Source: Enoplolaimus lenunculus
Taxonomy: Eukaryota > Nematoda > Enoplea > Enoplida > Thoracostomopsidae
DNA: 64,000 nt
NCBI GenBank assembly: GCA_030248215.1
Contig: JASANG010000932.1
Location: 248,001-312,000 of the forward strand
Direction: 5' to 3'
Made by a program: the position numbers and the translations under genes. How positions within the stretch are numbered: the first letter of the stretch is position 1; every line of letters begins with the position of its first letter. The notes under the pieces were generated by a model. The model had not been told where the DNA came from and searched no databases. It saw only the letters and a list, made by a program, of their open reading frames with translations. Shown one piece after another: positions 44,896 to 56,324 of the stretch.

Positions 44896-45011
44896 GACAG
44901 CTCAGATAATATTGTTTTATAGGGTTGTCAGAACTGCACGGTCGGGACGACCCCTTCCTCCGAAGTACTGCGAATATATTTGAATTTTCTCCTAAATTTC
45001 TCCGAAAGATA

Positions 45012-45084
45012 TGGTCACGCCGGGAATCGAACCTTGGACCTCTCGCTCGCGAGTCAAGCGCGCTACCCATTACACCACGCGGCC
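45012..45084 (-). tRNA. tRNA-like sequence, CGC anticodon, probably a pseudogene
   Basis: 73 nt on the minus strand. Acceptor GGCCGCG/CGTGACC pairs at six of seven positions with discriminator A. The D stem is GTGT/GCGC, the loop CTCGCGA would give anticodon CGC, and TTCGATT is a standard T loop. One anticodon-stem pair and two T-stem pairs are broken, so it is likely a pseudogene or SINE head. No second copy was seen in the window. Confidence 0.5.
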
Positions 45085-45608
45085 GATCTCATAATTTCTT
45101 GTGGTGGTATATGTGCACGAGTATGTATATTCTTAACATTACACACTCTGCACATACACAAGCCGCGTATACCCACATGGGTAATTACCGTTTTTTCACA
45201 ACTCACAGGGTAAGAATAAGCTTAGACTTTAGACTAATTTCTACGCACACATCCTCCATATTTAACGTTAAGGCTCCTACTTAAGGTCGCAGCTTAAGCT
45301 TGCGCAACCCGACCCGTGCTTTACCCACACAAACAAGAACTTTTTACCCGCGGGTGGGTGCACCCGCGCAAAAAAGATCTACCCACAACCCACCTTTTAC
45401 CCGTGCCTGAAGTCAAATCAGTATTTTAACGATCGCTGGCGATTCGCGATTTAATGAAGTTTTGCGATTCAGCTTCAATGAATTTTACAAATCAAATTTT
45501 ACCCGCGGGTAATGTTCCACTCTGATCTTCGACATATCTTCCAGATACTTAGTCGTCAAAGCTAATTGTATTACGCTTTTAATTTGATTAATATTTTATA
45601 GGAAAATC
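45085..45608. other. No firm feature
   Basis: Short family A interior piece at 45210-45240 and CCCGCGGGTGGGTGCACCCG-type inverted words at 45340-45410. Confidence 0.3.
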
Positions 45609-45799
45609 GGCCAATGTTACTTTAAGAGGCGTAACAGTACATTAAGCGTATTCCTTAGCCTAAACGTAAGCCTAAGCGTTGCAAAAATGTGTTCCTAAGC
45701 CTAAGAATAAGCCGAAGCAAAAAAATGTAATATAGAATCTAAACCTAATCTTTTATGGACCCACCAGAAACCTGGAGGCCCCTTAAAGTAACATGGGCC
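45609..45799. mobile_element. Family B element
   Basis: GGCCAATGTTACTTTAAGAG to CCCTTAAAGTAACATGGGCC; flanks GGAAAATC and GGAAAATT (7 of 8). Confidence 0.9.
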
Positions 45800-46151
45800 G
45801 GAAAATTTTAAGAGAATACAGAACTAAACAGTATCTCAAAATACAATGTTGATCCTGAAAATTTATACGGTTGTCTTCTCAAAGTTTAATCTTAATCTAA
45901 AGTCTATGACGGTCTATTATATTTAGGCTTTACAAATCAAAATAGGCTTATTAAAGTTTAAAATAAGGATATTTTTGGCTTGTTTGCGTACCGGAATTTC
46001 GAATGAAAGCTAATTATTTTGGCCAAAAATTGCTTGTTTACCGGTCGAATTATCTTAAATTCAGCTTAAATTTAAAATTGGAATTTTCTTAACATATACA
46101 GAATTCATAAGCTTGCGTTTGTACACTGTCTGTATGTGTTGACCGTATGTG

Positions 46152-46558
46152 CAGTGGTGTTAAGCTAAACAAAGAGCGGATCCAGGGGGGAATGGGGTGA
46201 TGCATCCCCACACCGTCGGCTGAGTGTAAATTTTTTAGGGTTACAATTAAACTTACATTGCAAATTTTTGTTTCGATATCTAAAAATTTCACAGTTGTTT
46301 AGCGAACCTTAGCCCAAATCTAAACTTGTGAATAGCTTAAGCTTTTGGCAAATCGGGATATTATACCCGGGACTTTAAGATTTTGGGTAATTGGGATATA
46401 ACTCAGGAAATTTGGAGGAACGTGTTCCTTACATGCGCCAGGGTTTGAGTGACTTGTGTCTGTTTTTATATGCATAAAAATATGTATGAACATGTGCCAA
46501 AACTTAACAATTTCCACTTGGGCATCGCCCCCACCAGAAATTTCTGGATCCGCCACTG
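46152..46558. mobile_element. Element Y: hAT-like
   Basis: The right end TTTCTGGATCCGCCACTG is the reverse complement of the widespread hAT terminus CAGTGGCGGATCC; left end CAAAGAGCGGATCCAGGGGG. The minus-strand frame ADPEISGGG is a by-product of this terminus. Confidence 0.68.
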
Positions 46559-46600
46559 GAGCAAGCAAAGTTATCAAAACGTCAGACGTATTTTACGTTT

Positions 46601-46795
46601 GGCCAATGTTTATCTTGAAGTGCGTAACAGTAGTATAAAACATATTTCTGAGCCAAAACCAAAGCCTAAACCTAAACGTAAGAAAATGTGAATAAAGCTC
46701 AAACCTAAAAATGTCAGTATCAGTGTTCCGATAAGTCTATAACCAAGGTTAAGGTTCAGCTTAAGCCTATGTCTAAGCAAGAAAGTCTAAAATGT
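46601..46795. mobile_element. Family B element, right end lost
   Basis: GGCCAATGTTTATCTTGAAG, GCGTAACAGTAGTATAAAAC and CCTAAACC units. Confidence 0.6.
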
Positions 46796-47083
46796 CCCAT
46801 CACAATAATCTGAGCCTTGTTTTTAGGCAATTAGCTGTCAAAACAGGCTACAATTTGAGACAAAAATATTACTAGCAGTATGAACGACAGGGCAGATGCT
46901 ATTTTTATGGTCAATTACAATATTTAACCAAATCTTACTGACTTTGGATTAAAGAACCAGATTAGGTTTGAAACCATACAATAGTAACCGTGTTTTCGTT
47001 TGGCTAAATCATGGTTGGGTTTAGGCAAACAAGCTTCGAATATGCACTTTTATAATTAGTTGTAGGCTGCTTAGTTGTTAAAG

Positions 47084-47339
47084 CACTGTAAATTATAATG
47101 AGTTGATTAATCAATTAGAGAGAGAATTAGTTATTTCTGGCTATTTCTGAGTTGATAACAGTATTGATATATAACTCACTCTGAGTTGACTTAATTCCGG
47201 CCGAGTTGACAAATTAACTCAGGATGCTGTTCAATCAATTCCGAATTCTGAGTTCTGAATCACTTAACTCTCAGAGCTCAGATTTGTGAGTGGATTCGAC
47301 TCATTCTGAGTTAAAATCAACTCACTGGAATTTACAGCG
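47084..47339. mobile_element. Family E foldback
   Basis: CACTGTAAATTATAATGAG to CACTGGAATTTACAGCG; no TA at the left side. Confidence 0.78.
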
Positions 47340-47570
47340 AGGGGTACGGTGGCAAAAAAGTGTTACAAGGGCCATGCGAAGACTTCTAATACGAATGGGG
47401 TAAAAGTATTCGATTGGCCCTATTTTAAGGGGGCTAAGTTCCAACTGATGGACACTCCTTTTGCTCCGGACTTGAGTCGTAGATAGCCATTATTGTGGTT
47501 CGTTGGAAACGTGCGTGTACTGTTTTTATATGCCCAAATCTTGGTTGTCCAAAATAATTATTTTTTAAAT

Positions 47571-47576
47571 TTGCAG
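47571..47576 (+). promoter_or_regulatory. Splice acceptor 22 nt before the start codon
   Basis: TTTTTTAAATTTGCAG ends 22 nt before the ATG at 47599, as in the first paralogue. A site for a 5' UTR intron or spliced leader. Confidence 0.5.
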
Positions 47577-47598
47577 ATTTATTACTAAAATCAAATTA

Positions 47599-50500
47599 AT
47601 GAATATTAATTTCGTAATTATCGCTGCTATTGGCAGTTTGCTGGCATCACAATCATCACGTCATCAAGTACTTAGCCAGACGTATCTAAAAAATGACGTC
47701 ATACCATTAAACAGCGACACAAGTGTCAACGAAAAAATTGGCAACACTAACCAAACAGTGATGTCACTCAACAATCACATGACGTCACGCGACAATATAA
47801 TGACGTTGCCCACTGATATGTTACCTGACAGGGATACAATGTTACGTTACGGTCACACGTCACGCGGCAATGACATGACGTCACCTGATGCCACTGTAAC
47901 GTCATCGATATCGTGGCGTCCATCGATCTGTCCACAACGATGCGTCTGCGAATTACGTCGCGTCGACACAACGTTCCCAGCGTCACGCTTGAAGACTGTC
48001 GACTGTACCAGACAGCGACTGTCGCAAGTGCCAGCGTTGTTGCCGCGTGACACTCAACGACTGTTGTTATCCGGTAACCGGATCCGACAAGTCCCTGCGA
48101 CGCGTCTTCAGTTGCCTGAGCTGTTCGAATTGGATTTGAGCGATAATTTAGTACGATCGCTTGGACGTCGAAGCGAGTTCGAGGGTGCGTTCAAGTTGCA
48201 CGTTCTGTCGTTGGCTGGCAATCGTTTATCGCATTTAGGCAACAATGTGTTTCAGGTTAGTAGGCACCTTTGGCACATACGTCGTTTTTTGAGGAAGTGG
48301 ATATTTCCACACGTAGTTTGTACAGCACACACTTGTACTTAGGTTTCTGCGCTCTGCTATACGGTTGAACCATAATTAATCATTGCAATGTTGGTTTTCA
48401 AAAGTTGCGCTGAGTTTGTTTTGAATTTGAAACTCAACGAAAAGATACACTGTGAATTCCAATGAGTTGATTAATTAATTCCGCTAGTGAGTTGATTATT
48501 TCTGAATTAGTATCAGTAAACATAAACTCACTATGAGTTGATTTCATTCTCAAGCTGAGTTGAGTTGACTCTGGGTGAGTTGGTTAATTAACTCAAAATA
48601 AAGTGAATCAACTCAAAATTATGAGTTCTGATTGTCCTAGCTCAGACTGAGTGATTCAACTCATTCTGAGTTAAAATCAACTCACTGAAATTTACAGTAT
48701 AACGCTTTTGAATCTCGAAACGCTAGTTTCAATTCGTTCAATATAATCAAGGATAGCATTGAATTATTAACAGTTAGGTGACACTATAGTTGTCGCGCGG
48801 TGCCGGATGCCCGTACGATACCGGACAGTGATGGATGGCACCGGATGGCGCCGGATGATGTCAAAGGTATTGCTTCATCCTTAGTTTGGTGATATGTTCG
48901 CTTTTGTGTCGTGGTTCGTAAAAGGGGGTCCAGTTTGAAAACATTGGCGCATGCATTGGCACCGATATTTTATTCTTATATTTCTTGAAATCCTAATAAA
49001 CAATTTATTTTTATCATTAGTGTATAATACAAGAGTATGCAACTTTTGGAGTTCCGCATGTTACAAAATATGCCCACCGGGCGTTGCGTTTTAGACCGAC
49101 CCCCAATTTTTTAGAGTGGGGTCGCTATCACATGCAATACTTTTCAATTTAATTATAAGCACAGCGTTTTTTGATGCCGGATACATAAAGTGCCATGGTT
49201 CGTACAGGTTGTACCATCAAATAAACGGGTGCAGGCCAAATACGCAACGTGTGCCGGGTAACATTGTTTTCAACACAGAATATACTCAGTTGCATGCTCT
49301 TGTTGAAGTATGTGTCATCCATTTTTATTAATAGTGAGTACAATTAATTCGACAAAATGTGTAATTTTAAAGCTGTATTTGTGAACTAAACTACATCAAA
49401 CCTTACGCTCCATGGCCAGAACGTCCTTGAGGCCGGCCACATTTGGTTTGGGACGCCATCCCGTTGTGCTTGGTACTTGGTTTAGTTCTTGTTTTTTTGT
49501 TCAAATTTAAGGGATTATTCAACTTGCAATCACTGGATTTGTCTAGCAATCGTTTGTCAGCGATTGCAAACTCTGCCCTGAACGGTTTGGCGAAATTGGA
49601 AACGCTTCGGCTGTCAGGCAACAAAATCACCTTTATCCAGTCGTCGTGGTGGTCACCGGTCGCTCGAACGCTATTCGAATTAAGCATCGATCACAACTAT
49701 TTGTCGCTTCTACCCAGCGGATCGTTTGATCCCCTGCATAGACTGATTTATCTCGACTTATCGTCAAACAAGCTGTTCCGAATCCACCCCGAAGCGTTTT
49801 ACCCTTTGCATCGTTTAGAATATCTTGATCTTCATAGCAATCAATTAGACACGTTGCCAGCGTCATCGTTGTTCCCAGTTGCATCGACCTTGAAATCGCT
49901 AAATTTAGCCAATAATCCTCTGCCCAGCATTCCGTCAAAGTCATTGGTCAGATTTGAAAATCTAAAAGATTTAACAATTTCACACATGCCTCGGTTATCG
50001 TCCGTTGATCGAAACGCGTTAGAAGACTTACCAGCTCTTATGGTCCTTTCTGTCCACGATAATCCTAATTTATCGTTTGTCCACCCACAGGCTATTGCCG
50101 CCGCGCCGAGTTTGGTCAGTCTTCAGCTTCACAATAACAATTTGACGACCCTCGATGAAAGCATGGTACAATCACTGACCGCTACAGCGTCACCCCTGAA
50201 AGAGGAGAATACACTTCGTGTCAGTCTTTATGGTAATCCGATTTGGTGTGACTGTAATATGAAATGGTTGATTCGATCAATACAACAACAACAACAACAG
50301 CAACGACAGCAGCAGCAACAACAAGAACAACAACAACAACAAAAACAACAACAGCAAAAAGACATTGACAAATGGAAAAACCCACATCCTTCGGATACAA
50401 AATCTCTCAACATCAAACGCTTTGAACTACAAGATGCCAATCGACTTGTTTGCGACGCGCCGGATCCGGAACGATTTAAATTGCTGTCGGCGATCGATCA

Positions 50501-51785
50501 CAGCACCCTCACGGATGTATGTCCGCCTCGAATAGTTCCGGTATCACCCAGTCATGTGAGTATCCGGTTTGGCGATAACGCAACGCTGAGTTGTCGAGCG
50601 GTTGGCCGTCCGACGCCAACGGTTATATGGAAACTTCCAAACGGCGAAATCGTCCCTGACACCGGATCCTACAAATTGACCCGGGCAACAGCAGCCGATT
50701 CCGGAACGTATAGCTGCTTTGCTCACAGTTCCGCCGGATCTTCAACGGCTTACGTGGTCGATGTCGCTGTCAACCGGATACAAGTCAAGTTGTATCCGGT
50801 TGTGATTGGTAGCGATTCGGCGGCGCTGGCGTGGAACGGCACCGACCGCGACAGGTATGTATTTCAAATTTTGTATCGCCGAATCGACCTCGGAGACCTG
50901 CCAGATGCACAACCGAAGCCATCCGGTAACCTGACGCCTGAACTGTCGTCACCGATCCAACACCAATACGCGGCCACGGTGACGCCAATCATGCGTTCGT
51001 ATACGCTAACTGGACTGAGTCCAGGCAGCGTGTACGAAGCATGCATGTCGTCTGAAGACGACGCTGGCGTCGTCGTTCATATATCGTGTACGCGATTCCG
51101 AACGAAATTTTCAGCGATCAACGACGGTGACGAATCACGCGTTGTCGGATCGACCCCGCGTTCGTTGTCGATGACGTCATCGCGATTGACGAACGTCGCT
51201 GATGCGGCGCCTAAATCGCTGATGACACCATCGCGAATTACGCAACACTGGGTGCTGAACGCCGGCGTTCCTGGCTGGCGAATGCATCTACCAGCGTCAG
51301 CGGCCGGTTTCGCCTCAGCGAATGATGTCATCGGCGATCGAACGCTTCGCGAAATGCTCGTCGCTCGCCAACCTAGGGGTAGCGCTACGTTAGGCGTCGC
51401 GCTGAGCTTAATCGCATGCGTTCTATTCTTGGTCAGCCTGGCGGTGTTGGTGTTATTGCATCGACGAAAACGGCCTACGATTTTATCGTCAAATTCATCC
51501 AGCTCTAACTCGACTCTGCCCCATTTAGAGCGATTACTGTCTTCCAGTGATCGCTACAGGTCAAGTAATTTATACTCGAGCTCAGCCACGAGCTTACACC
51601 GTGCGCCTGGACGCCAGCATCACCTTGAAAGCCCGAATGACGTCAGTTCGCAAGAAACTGACGTTGTGGTGACGTCATCTGGCCGGTCGACGCGACAGTC
51701 CAGTGTCTCAAGTCGTGGGACAGCATCAAGTACAAGGACACATTTGGTACTATCAAGCGAGGGTCAGACGCCGTTAAGTATATAG
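47599..51785 (+). CDS. LRR-Ig-FN3 single-pass membrane protein, second paralogue with polyglutamine insert
   Basis: Exons 47599-48255 (TTTCAG then GTTAGT) and 49512-51785 (TTCAAATTTAAG then GGATTATTC) join in phase 0 to 976 residues. The junction NNVFQ/GLFNLQSLDL restores a leucine-rich repeat. Order: signal peptide about 1-17; Thr/Asn/Met-rich spacer to 105; LRRNT C111, C115, C117, C136; repeats to about 460; LRRCT C465, C467, C533, C556, interrupted by a glutamine-rich insert (about 477-501); Ig C580, W592, C621 (DSGTYSC); FN3 about 640-750; linker; helix about 845-868; Ser-rich tail to 976 ending TPLSI. The FN3 shares VTPIM, YE-C and VVH-SC with the paralogue. As there, a surface receptor of LRIT/LRFN type is implied. 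The 1.26-kb intron holds family E, H and F elements. Confidence 0.92.
48448..48699. mobile_element. Family E foldback in the LRR-gene intron
   Basis: CACTGTGAATTCCAATGAG to CACTGAAATTTACAGTA; TA at 48446-48447 and 48700-48701. Confidence 0.87.
48777..48880. mobile_element. Family H short copy
   Basis: GGTGACACTATAGTTGTCGC to CAAAGGTATTGCTTCATCC, TTA on both sides; arms GGTGCCGGATG/ATGGCACCGGATGG. Confidence 0.7.
49015..49321. mobile_element. Family F element, inverted
   Basis: CATTAGTGTATAATACAAGAG at the left (reverse of the right end), GTATGTGTCATCCA at the right; TTTTTAT at both flanks, which is weak evidence in AT-rich DNA. Confidence 0.72.
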
Positions 51786-52010
51786 CAGCCGATGTTCGGT
51801 TTCGCAAACGAATCTTATCGGGTTGACGGGAGAGAAGAGTAGAAAACTAAGATGGCTGACACTGACAGGTATCTACTACCCGAAACATCTACCGATATGC
51901 TAAGAAGACAACATTCCTTTCGCCAACCTACGCCAGGAGCGAGTCTGCTCTAATACGAATGGAAAATAACGTCACTGAATCTCTAGACTAACTTTGGCAA
52001 AGTGGTTTGA
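51786..52010. other. Probable 3' UTR of the second LRR gene
   Basis: No canonical AATAAA was found close to the stop; only position supports this. Confidence 0.3.
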
Positions 52011-52289
52011 AGCGTTGAATTCAACACCGCTTGAATTCAATGCCGGTTCAATTCAATGCCGGTTGAATTCAATGCCGGTTGAATTCAATGCCGGTTGAAT
52101 TCAATGCCGGTTGAATTCAATGCCGGTTGAATTCAATGCCGGTTGAATTCAATGCCGGTTGAATTCAGTGCCGGTTGAATTCAATGCCGGTTGAATTCAA
52201 TGCCGGTTGAATTCAATGCTGGTTGAATTCAATGCATGTAGAATTCAATGCCGGTTGAATTCAATGCCAGTTGAATTCAACGCTGGTTT
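52011..52289 (+). repeat. 16-bp tandem repeat, about 17 copies
   Basis: Unit GTTGAATTCAATGCCG. Each unit contains the palindrome TTGAATTCAA. It lies about 225 bp after the second LRR gene. Confidence 0.95.
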
Positions 52290-52412
52290 TTAAACTTGCC
52301 TCGGGACAGTTTGGAGGTACTGACACGTTCGCAGCTGATCTATAGATACGTGTCTGCGTTGAATTAGATGTTTGGAAAACGAGTATTACTACGAAGTGCT
52401 CAGCTATAGTAC

Positions 52413-52572
52413 CAGACCCGTAGCCAGCATTACGTGGGCTAACATTTTTCAGTAGGTTCATACATGTGTTTTCAATGACTTACAAGCAAGGTTGAAAAAT
52501 TTCTAGGGTGGTCAAAAATTTTTCAAGAGGGGGATTGAGCTCCCGCTGTCCCACCCCTTGGCTACGGGCCCG
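52413..52572. mobile_element. Family T hAT-like element
   Basis: CAGACCCGTAGCCAGCATT to TTGGCTACGGGCCCG; flanks TATAGTAC and TTTATAAC (5 of 8). Confidence 0.75.
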
Positions 52573-52612
52573 TTTATAACTCTACTGACAGTGAACATGA
52601 TATTCTGCATCA

Positions 52613-52735
52613 GAGTCAAATTCGATTCACTATGTAGCACGTTTGACTCTGGCGGAGTCGAATTTGACGCAGTTGGTGTAGTCAGGAAAAGCCTATTTCC
52701 GAGGCAGTCAAGTTGACTCACCATTTCTTACAGTG
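52613..52735. mobile_element. Family D right part
   Basis: GACTCTGGCGGAGTCGAATTT, AAAAGCCTATTTCCGAGG, ACTCACCATTTCTTACAGTG followed by TA. Confidence 0.72.
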
Positions 52736-52737
52736 TA

Positions 52738-53236
52738 GGCTTAGATCTTAGACTATACTTTGCGCTTAATACGCTTCGGATTAGGTTAACACTTTTTTTC
52801 AACAATTAGGCTTAGGAATATGCGTAATCTACAATTACGAACCCAAAAGAGACATTGGCCAAATTTTCAATAAAAAAGCTATTTACCAGAATATAAAATG
52901 AAATGTTTCTGTAAAATTGCTAGCTATGTAAATATGCAAAAAAACAAAACAATTGTGGTAGGAAAGTGTATAAGGGCCAAAATAGCGCATAATTAGTGCA
53001 AAAACAGTGCTAAAAAGCCCCATATTGTAGTTATTGCGTCCAATTAATGTATAGAACAAAGTCGTAACAGTAGTATAAGCATATTTCTAACTACGGCTAA
53101 AGCCTAAGCCTAAACAAAAACTGAGATTTTAATAGTTGTCTTTTCGTTTTAGAACGGGGAATTAAAAGAAAGGTATTGGTGTTGATATGTTATATAGTTG
53201 CTTTATTACGTTTGTGTATCTAATAACGATCTACAA
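52738..53236. other. Repeat fragments only
   Basis: GGCC-type fragments at 52740-52860 (ACCCAAAAGAGACATTGGCC) and 53048-53121 (TAACAGTAGTATAAGCATAT); otherwise AT-rich. Confidence 0.4.
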
Positions 53237-53491
53237 CATTGTAAATTCCAGCGAGTTCATTTTAACTCAGAATGAGTTGAATAACTCAGTCTGAGTTAAG
53301 ACTATTAGAACTCAGAATTGTAAGTTGATTCAACTTAATTTGAGTTAACTGATCAATTCACCAGCAATCAAATCAAGTCCGAGAGTGAAAATCAACTCAA
53401 CTCACAGCGAGTTAATGCTTATTGTTGTTAACTCAGATAAAAACTAACTCGCTAGCTGAGTTGAGTATTCAGCTCATTGGAATTTACGGTG
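53237..53491. mobile_element. Family E foldback
   Basis: CATTGTAAATTCCAGCGAG to CATTGGAATTTACGGTG; TA at the right flank. Confidence 0.8.
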
Positions 53492-53635
53492 TATTCTTCT
53501 ATATTTGTCTGTGATTTGTCGTCTATTTTGCATAAACTTTTTTGAATATTTCATATTCGGCTTTTTGTGCAATTCTTTGTAAAAATTGTAAATTACCAAC
53601 TCAGAAACATTTTGTTTACATTTTACTTCATGCAA

Positions 53636-53731
53636 TCTTGCTTGGCTTAGGCTTTGGAATATGATCATTCTTACGCTTAGACTTAGGAATATGCTTATAA
53701 TACTGTTCCGACCTTGTTCTTTACATTGGTG
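53636..53731. mobile_element. Family A right-half fragment
   Basis: CTTGCTTGGCTTAGGCTTTG, CTTATAATACTGTTCCGACC, TTCTTTACATTGG. Another right-end fragment (AACGTTCCGTCC, ATCTTTACATGAACC) lies at 54010-54070. Confidence 0.62.
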
Positions 53732-54532
53732 TAGACTCCAAAGCCTACTTAACATAATACTGGTCCATTTCATTATTAAGACACTGTCACATAATTAGCA
53801 ATATTATGTTTTTGTCCATAAAGTTAAGTATTCACATAAGTTAATGACTTTAAGTAAATAGTGAAGCAAAAATTTAAGTAAATATTTAAGATTTCAAAAA
53901 CCAAGACGCTGTCTGGAAAAATTTGATTTTTAAACAATATTTTGGTAAAATGAGTAACTTTCGAATGGTATTACAAAAAACACAGAAATACGCGTTTAAG
54001 GTTGTTGTTTAAGCTTACTCTATTGCAGTCATACAGAACAACGTTCCGTCCTTATAATCTTTACATGAACCTAAAATTTTAATTCTCTTAAAAATAAAAA
54101 GAACCTAAAATTTAAATTCTCTTAAAAATATATTTTATATTTCATTCTACGACTGGTGAGTCAATTCTGGCAATGCAGGTGCGTTTCATTAATTTATAAC
54201 GAGTTTTAATGGTGCAAATGAGATAACTCTGAGCAATATATTCAACACATTTCGGCAATCACAAACGTGAACCTCTTGACCTGTTGAAAATTTACTCTTT
54301 TTTCATTTTAAGTAAATCTTCATTTATCACTTCAAATTGAGTAAAAGTCTTAAAATCAAAAGTATACTTAATTATGTCTGTTACGAACTCACTTAATGAT
54401 GATGACCACTTGACATTGAAGTGTATATTTATTCTTTCGGTCTATGACCAATTTAAAATTTTACACTTTTGTGGGATCCGGAAACAAGACGAGTATTACC
54501 TTGTTAGGCTCGTGGCTTCAGACTTTTTTAGT

Positions 54533-54680
54533 AAGCAGCTGGAAAAGCAGCCTACGGGTAGTTTCGAACTAGCGACCCATGGATTCCGAGGCAACCCCTT
54601 TGCGCTTACGCCGCTAACTTGTAACACTATGTATATTGCATATGCACATAAACGAACATGCATGTTAGGAACTCATTTTT
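54533..54680 (-). mobile_element. SINE1, minus-strand copy
   Basis: Minus strand: GTGCATATGCAATATACATA, TTAGCGGCGTAAGCGCAAAG, GTCGCTAGTTCGAAACTACC, CTGCTTTTCCAGCTGC, colinear with 30041-30240. Confidence 0.65.
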
Positions 54681-54687
54681 ACAACGT

Positions 54688-54749
54688 TTAAGCTTACGCT
54701 TAGGAAAACGCTTAATCTTCTGTTATGCCCCTCAAAGTAACCTTGGCCA
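54688..54749. mobile_element. Family B right end
   Basis: GCTTAATCTTCTGTTATGCC, CCTCAAAGTAACCTTGGCC. Confidence 0.6.
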
Positions 54750-55184
54750 ATATATTTTAAGAGAGTCTTTCGGGTGACAGGGACATAATTGAACTCCACT
54801 TTGAACTCGAGTTCAAACTAAAGTTGAAAATTTAATTCTAACTAAAGTTTACAAGTCGAAAGTTTTTTGCATTTACAGCTCGCAGTTGAGTCGTTTATCT
54901 CATTGCTAAACGCACTATTACAAGTAAATTGCTTAGGGGAATACGACCTGCCTTCCTAACATGGTGCTCTTCTGAACTTTGAGATGAGAAATTTCAACTT
55001 TAAGAATAACAATAAAGATAAAATATATTACAAAGCGTACAGCCAATCAAACTCAATTAATTATTTAATTAAAAATTAATTGTCTCATTTTCAACCTATC
55101 AAAATCGATCAAGTAATTTATTCAATTAAAAATTAATTAACTCATTTTCATTAATTGAAACTAGAAGCGCAGCTGAGTTTTCAG

Positions 55185-55377
55185 CCAAATTAACGGACTT
55201 GAAGTGATGTCATTAAGTGATGTGATTTTCAATTCCGCGTTGGAATTTGGGATCCACGACAATTTTAAATTGTACCTTATCCACCCTGAACACCTGGGAA
55301 CTCTCCCATCAACGCCAGGGTCAACTGACTGTCGCTTTTACTTTTCAACTCCTAAACAGAAAATAAAATACTTATAG
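55185..55377 (+). CDS. Possible terminal exon, family unknown
   Basis: After GCTGAGTTTTCAG the frame is open for 63 codons to a TAG: QINGLEVMSLSDVIFNSALE, then HDNFKLYLIHPEHLGTL, then TDCRFYFSTPKQ. Composition is protein-like and the acceptor is good, but I recognise no family and found no upstream exon. An AATAAA lies in the last codons. A chance ORF remains possible. Confidence 0.3.
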
Positions 55378-55747
55378 TACGTGAAAGTTGGGATTTAGCT
55401 TCAGTATTTGCTTTCTGTTACCTACATCCAAATACCTCTGTGGGTCGATACCTAAAATTTGTTATATTTCCTTGGCCCTGTCCCCTCTCGGTGCCTAAAA
55501 TATCTAATTTTTTATTGACCTTCACCGCCCCCACCGGTAGCATTCTTTCTTCGTTATAGAGAGCCGCAGTTTAATTTATTCGTGGTGAAAAGTCGTAAAA
55601 TTGACCAATTAAACTAAAATTTAGTTTTGAAACGGTTACAGTTCAAAACATCAGTAATTAATTGGGCGTTGGCTGGTAATTAATTTTAAAATGTAATTAA
55701 TAACATAATTAACTCTGTGTCAATTAATTAATACACATCATTTCTTC
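55378..55747. other. No recognisable feature
   Basis: Unassigned, AT-rich from 55600. Confidence 0.35.
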
Positions 55748-55990
55748 GGCCCATGTAAAGATGAGGGGCGGAACGTTTTTCCGTGGAACTAGAAAAGAGT
55801 AAGATTAAGCTTTAGACTATTTTTTGCTTGGCCTTGGTGTAGGCTTAGGAATTTGCTCATTATTACGGTTTGGCTTAGGTTTAGGCTTAGGCTTAGGAAT
55901 ATGCTCATTCTTACGCTTCGGCTTAGGCTTAATCTTTAGGCTTAGGAATATGCTTATAATACTGTTCTGCCCCTGTTGTTTACATTGGCC
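55748..55990. mobile_element. Family A element
   Basis: GGCCCATGTAAAGATGAGGG to CTGTTGTTTACATTGGCC; flanks ATTTCTTC and AATACTTC (6 of 8). Confidence 0.85.
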
Positions 55991-56324
55991 AATACTTCAA
56001 CAAATCGCAAACAAAATGCTTACCAAGGACCCAGGGCTGTATTTTCACATCAAGTCCATAAAACCGTATTTCACCAGATTGCACGAAGTTAAATGAGAAA
56101 CTGATTAGTAAACATGAAAATTAGCTCTTGTAAGCTCACCCCATTTCAAAAAAATCATCGGCTCATGGTCAGGTCCAGGCTAAAGCAGCTTAAAGACATG
56201 TTTAGACTTAAACTTAGGTAAGTGTTTTCTAAACATCTGAGCCCTTATGTTTAGCCTAAGGACTGCGCTATACTTTTACTGTACCAGAAGCCGTCGCGTG
56301 CCGCTACGCGTTACTAACAAAAGT

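Noticed and set aside
46320-46577. Minus-strand ORF with ADPEISGGG
   Set aside because: This peptide comes from the hAT-type terminus CAGTGGCGGATCC and is a known kind of artefact.
49443-49511. ATG at 49443 as the start of the second LRR gene
   Set aside because: The 23 codons before 49512 are intron sequence with a T-rich tract and acceptor; joining at 49512 restores a leucine-rich repeat and matches the paralogue.
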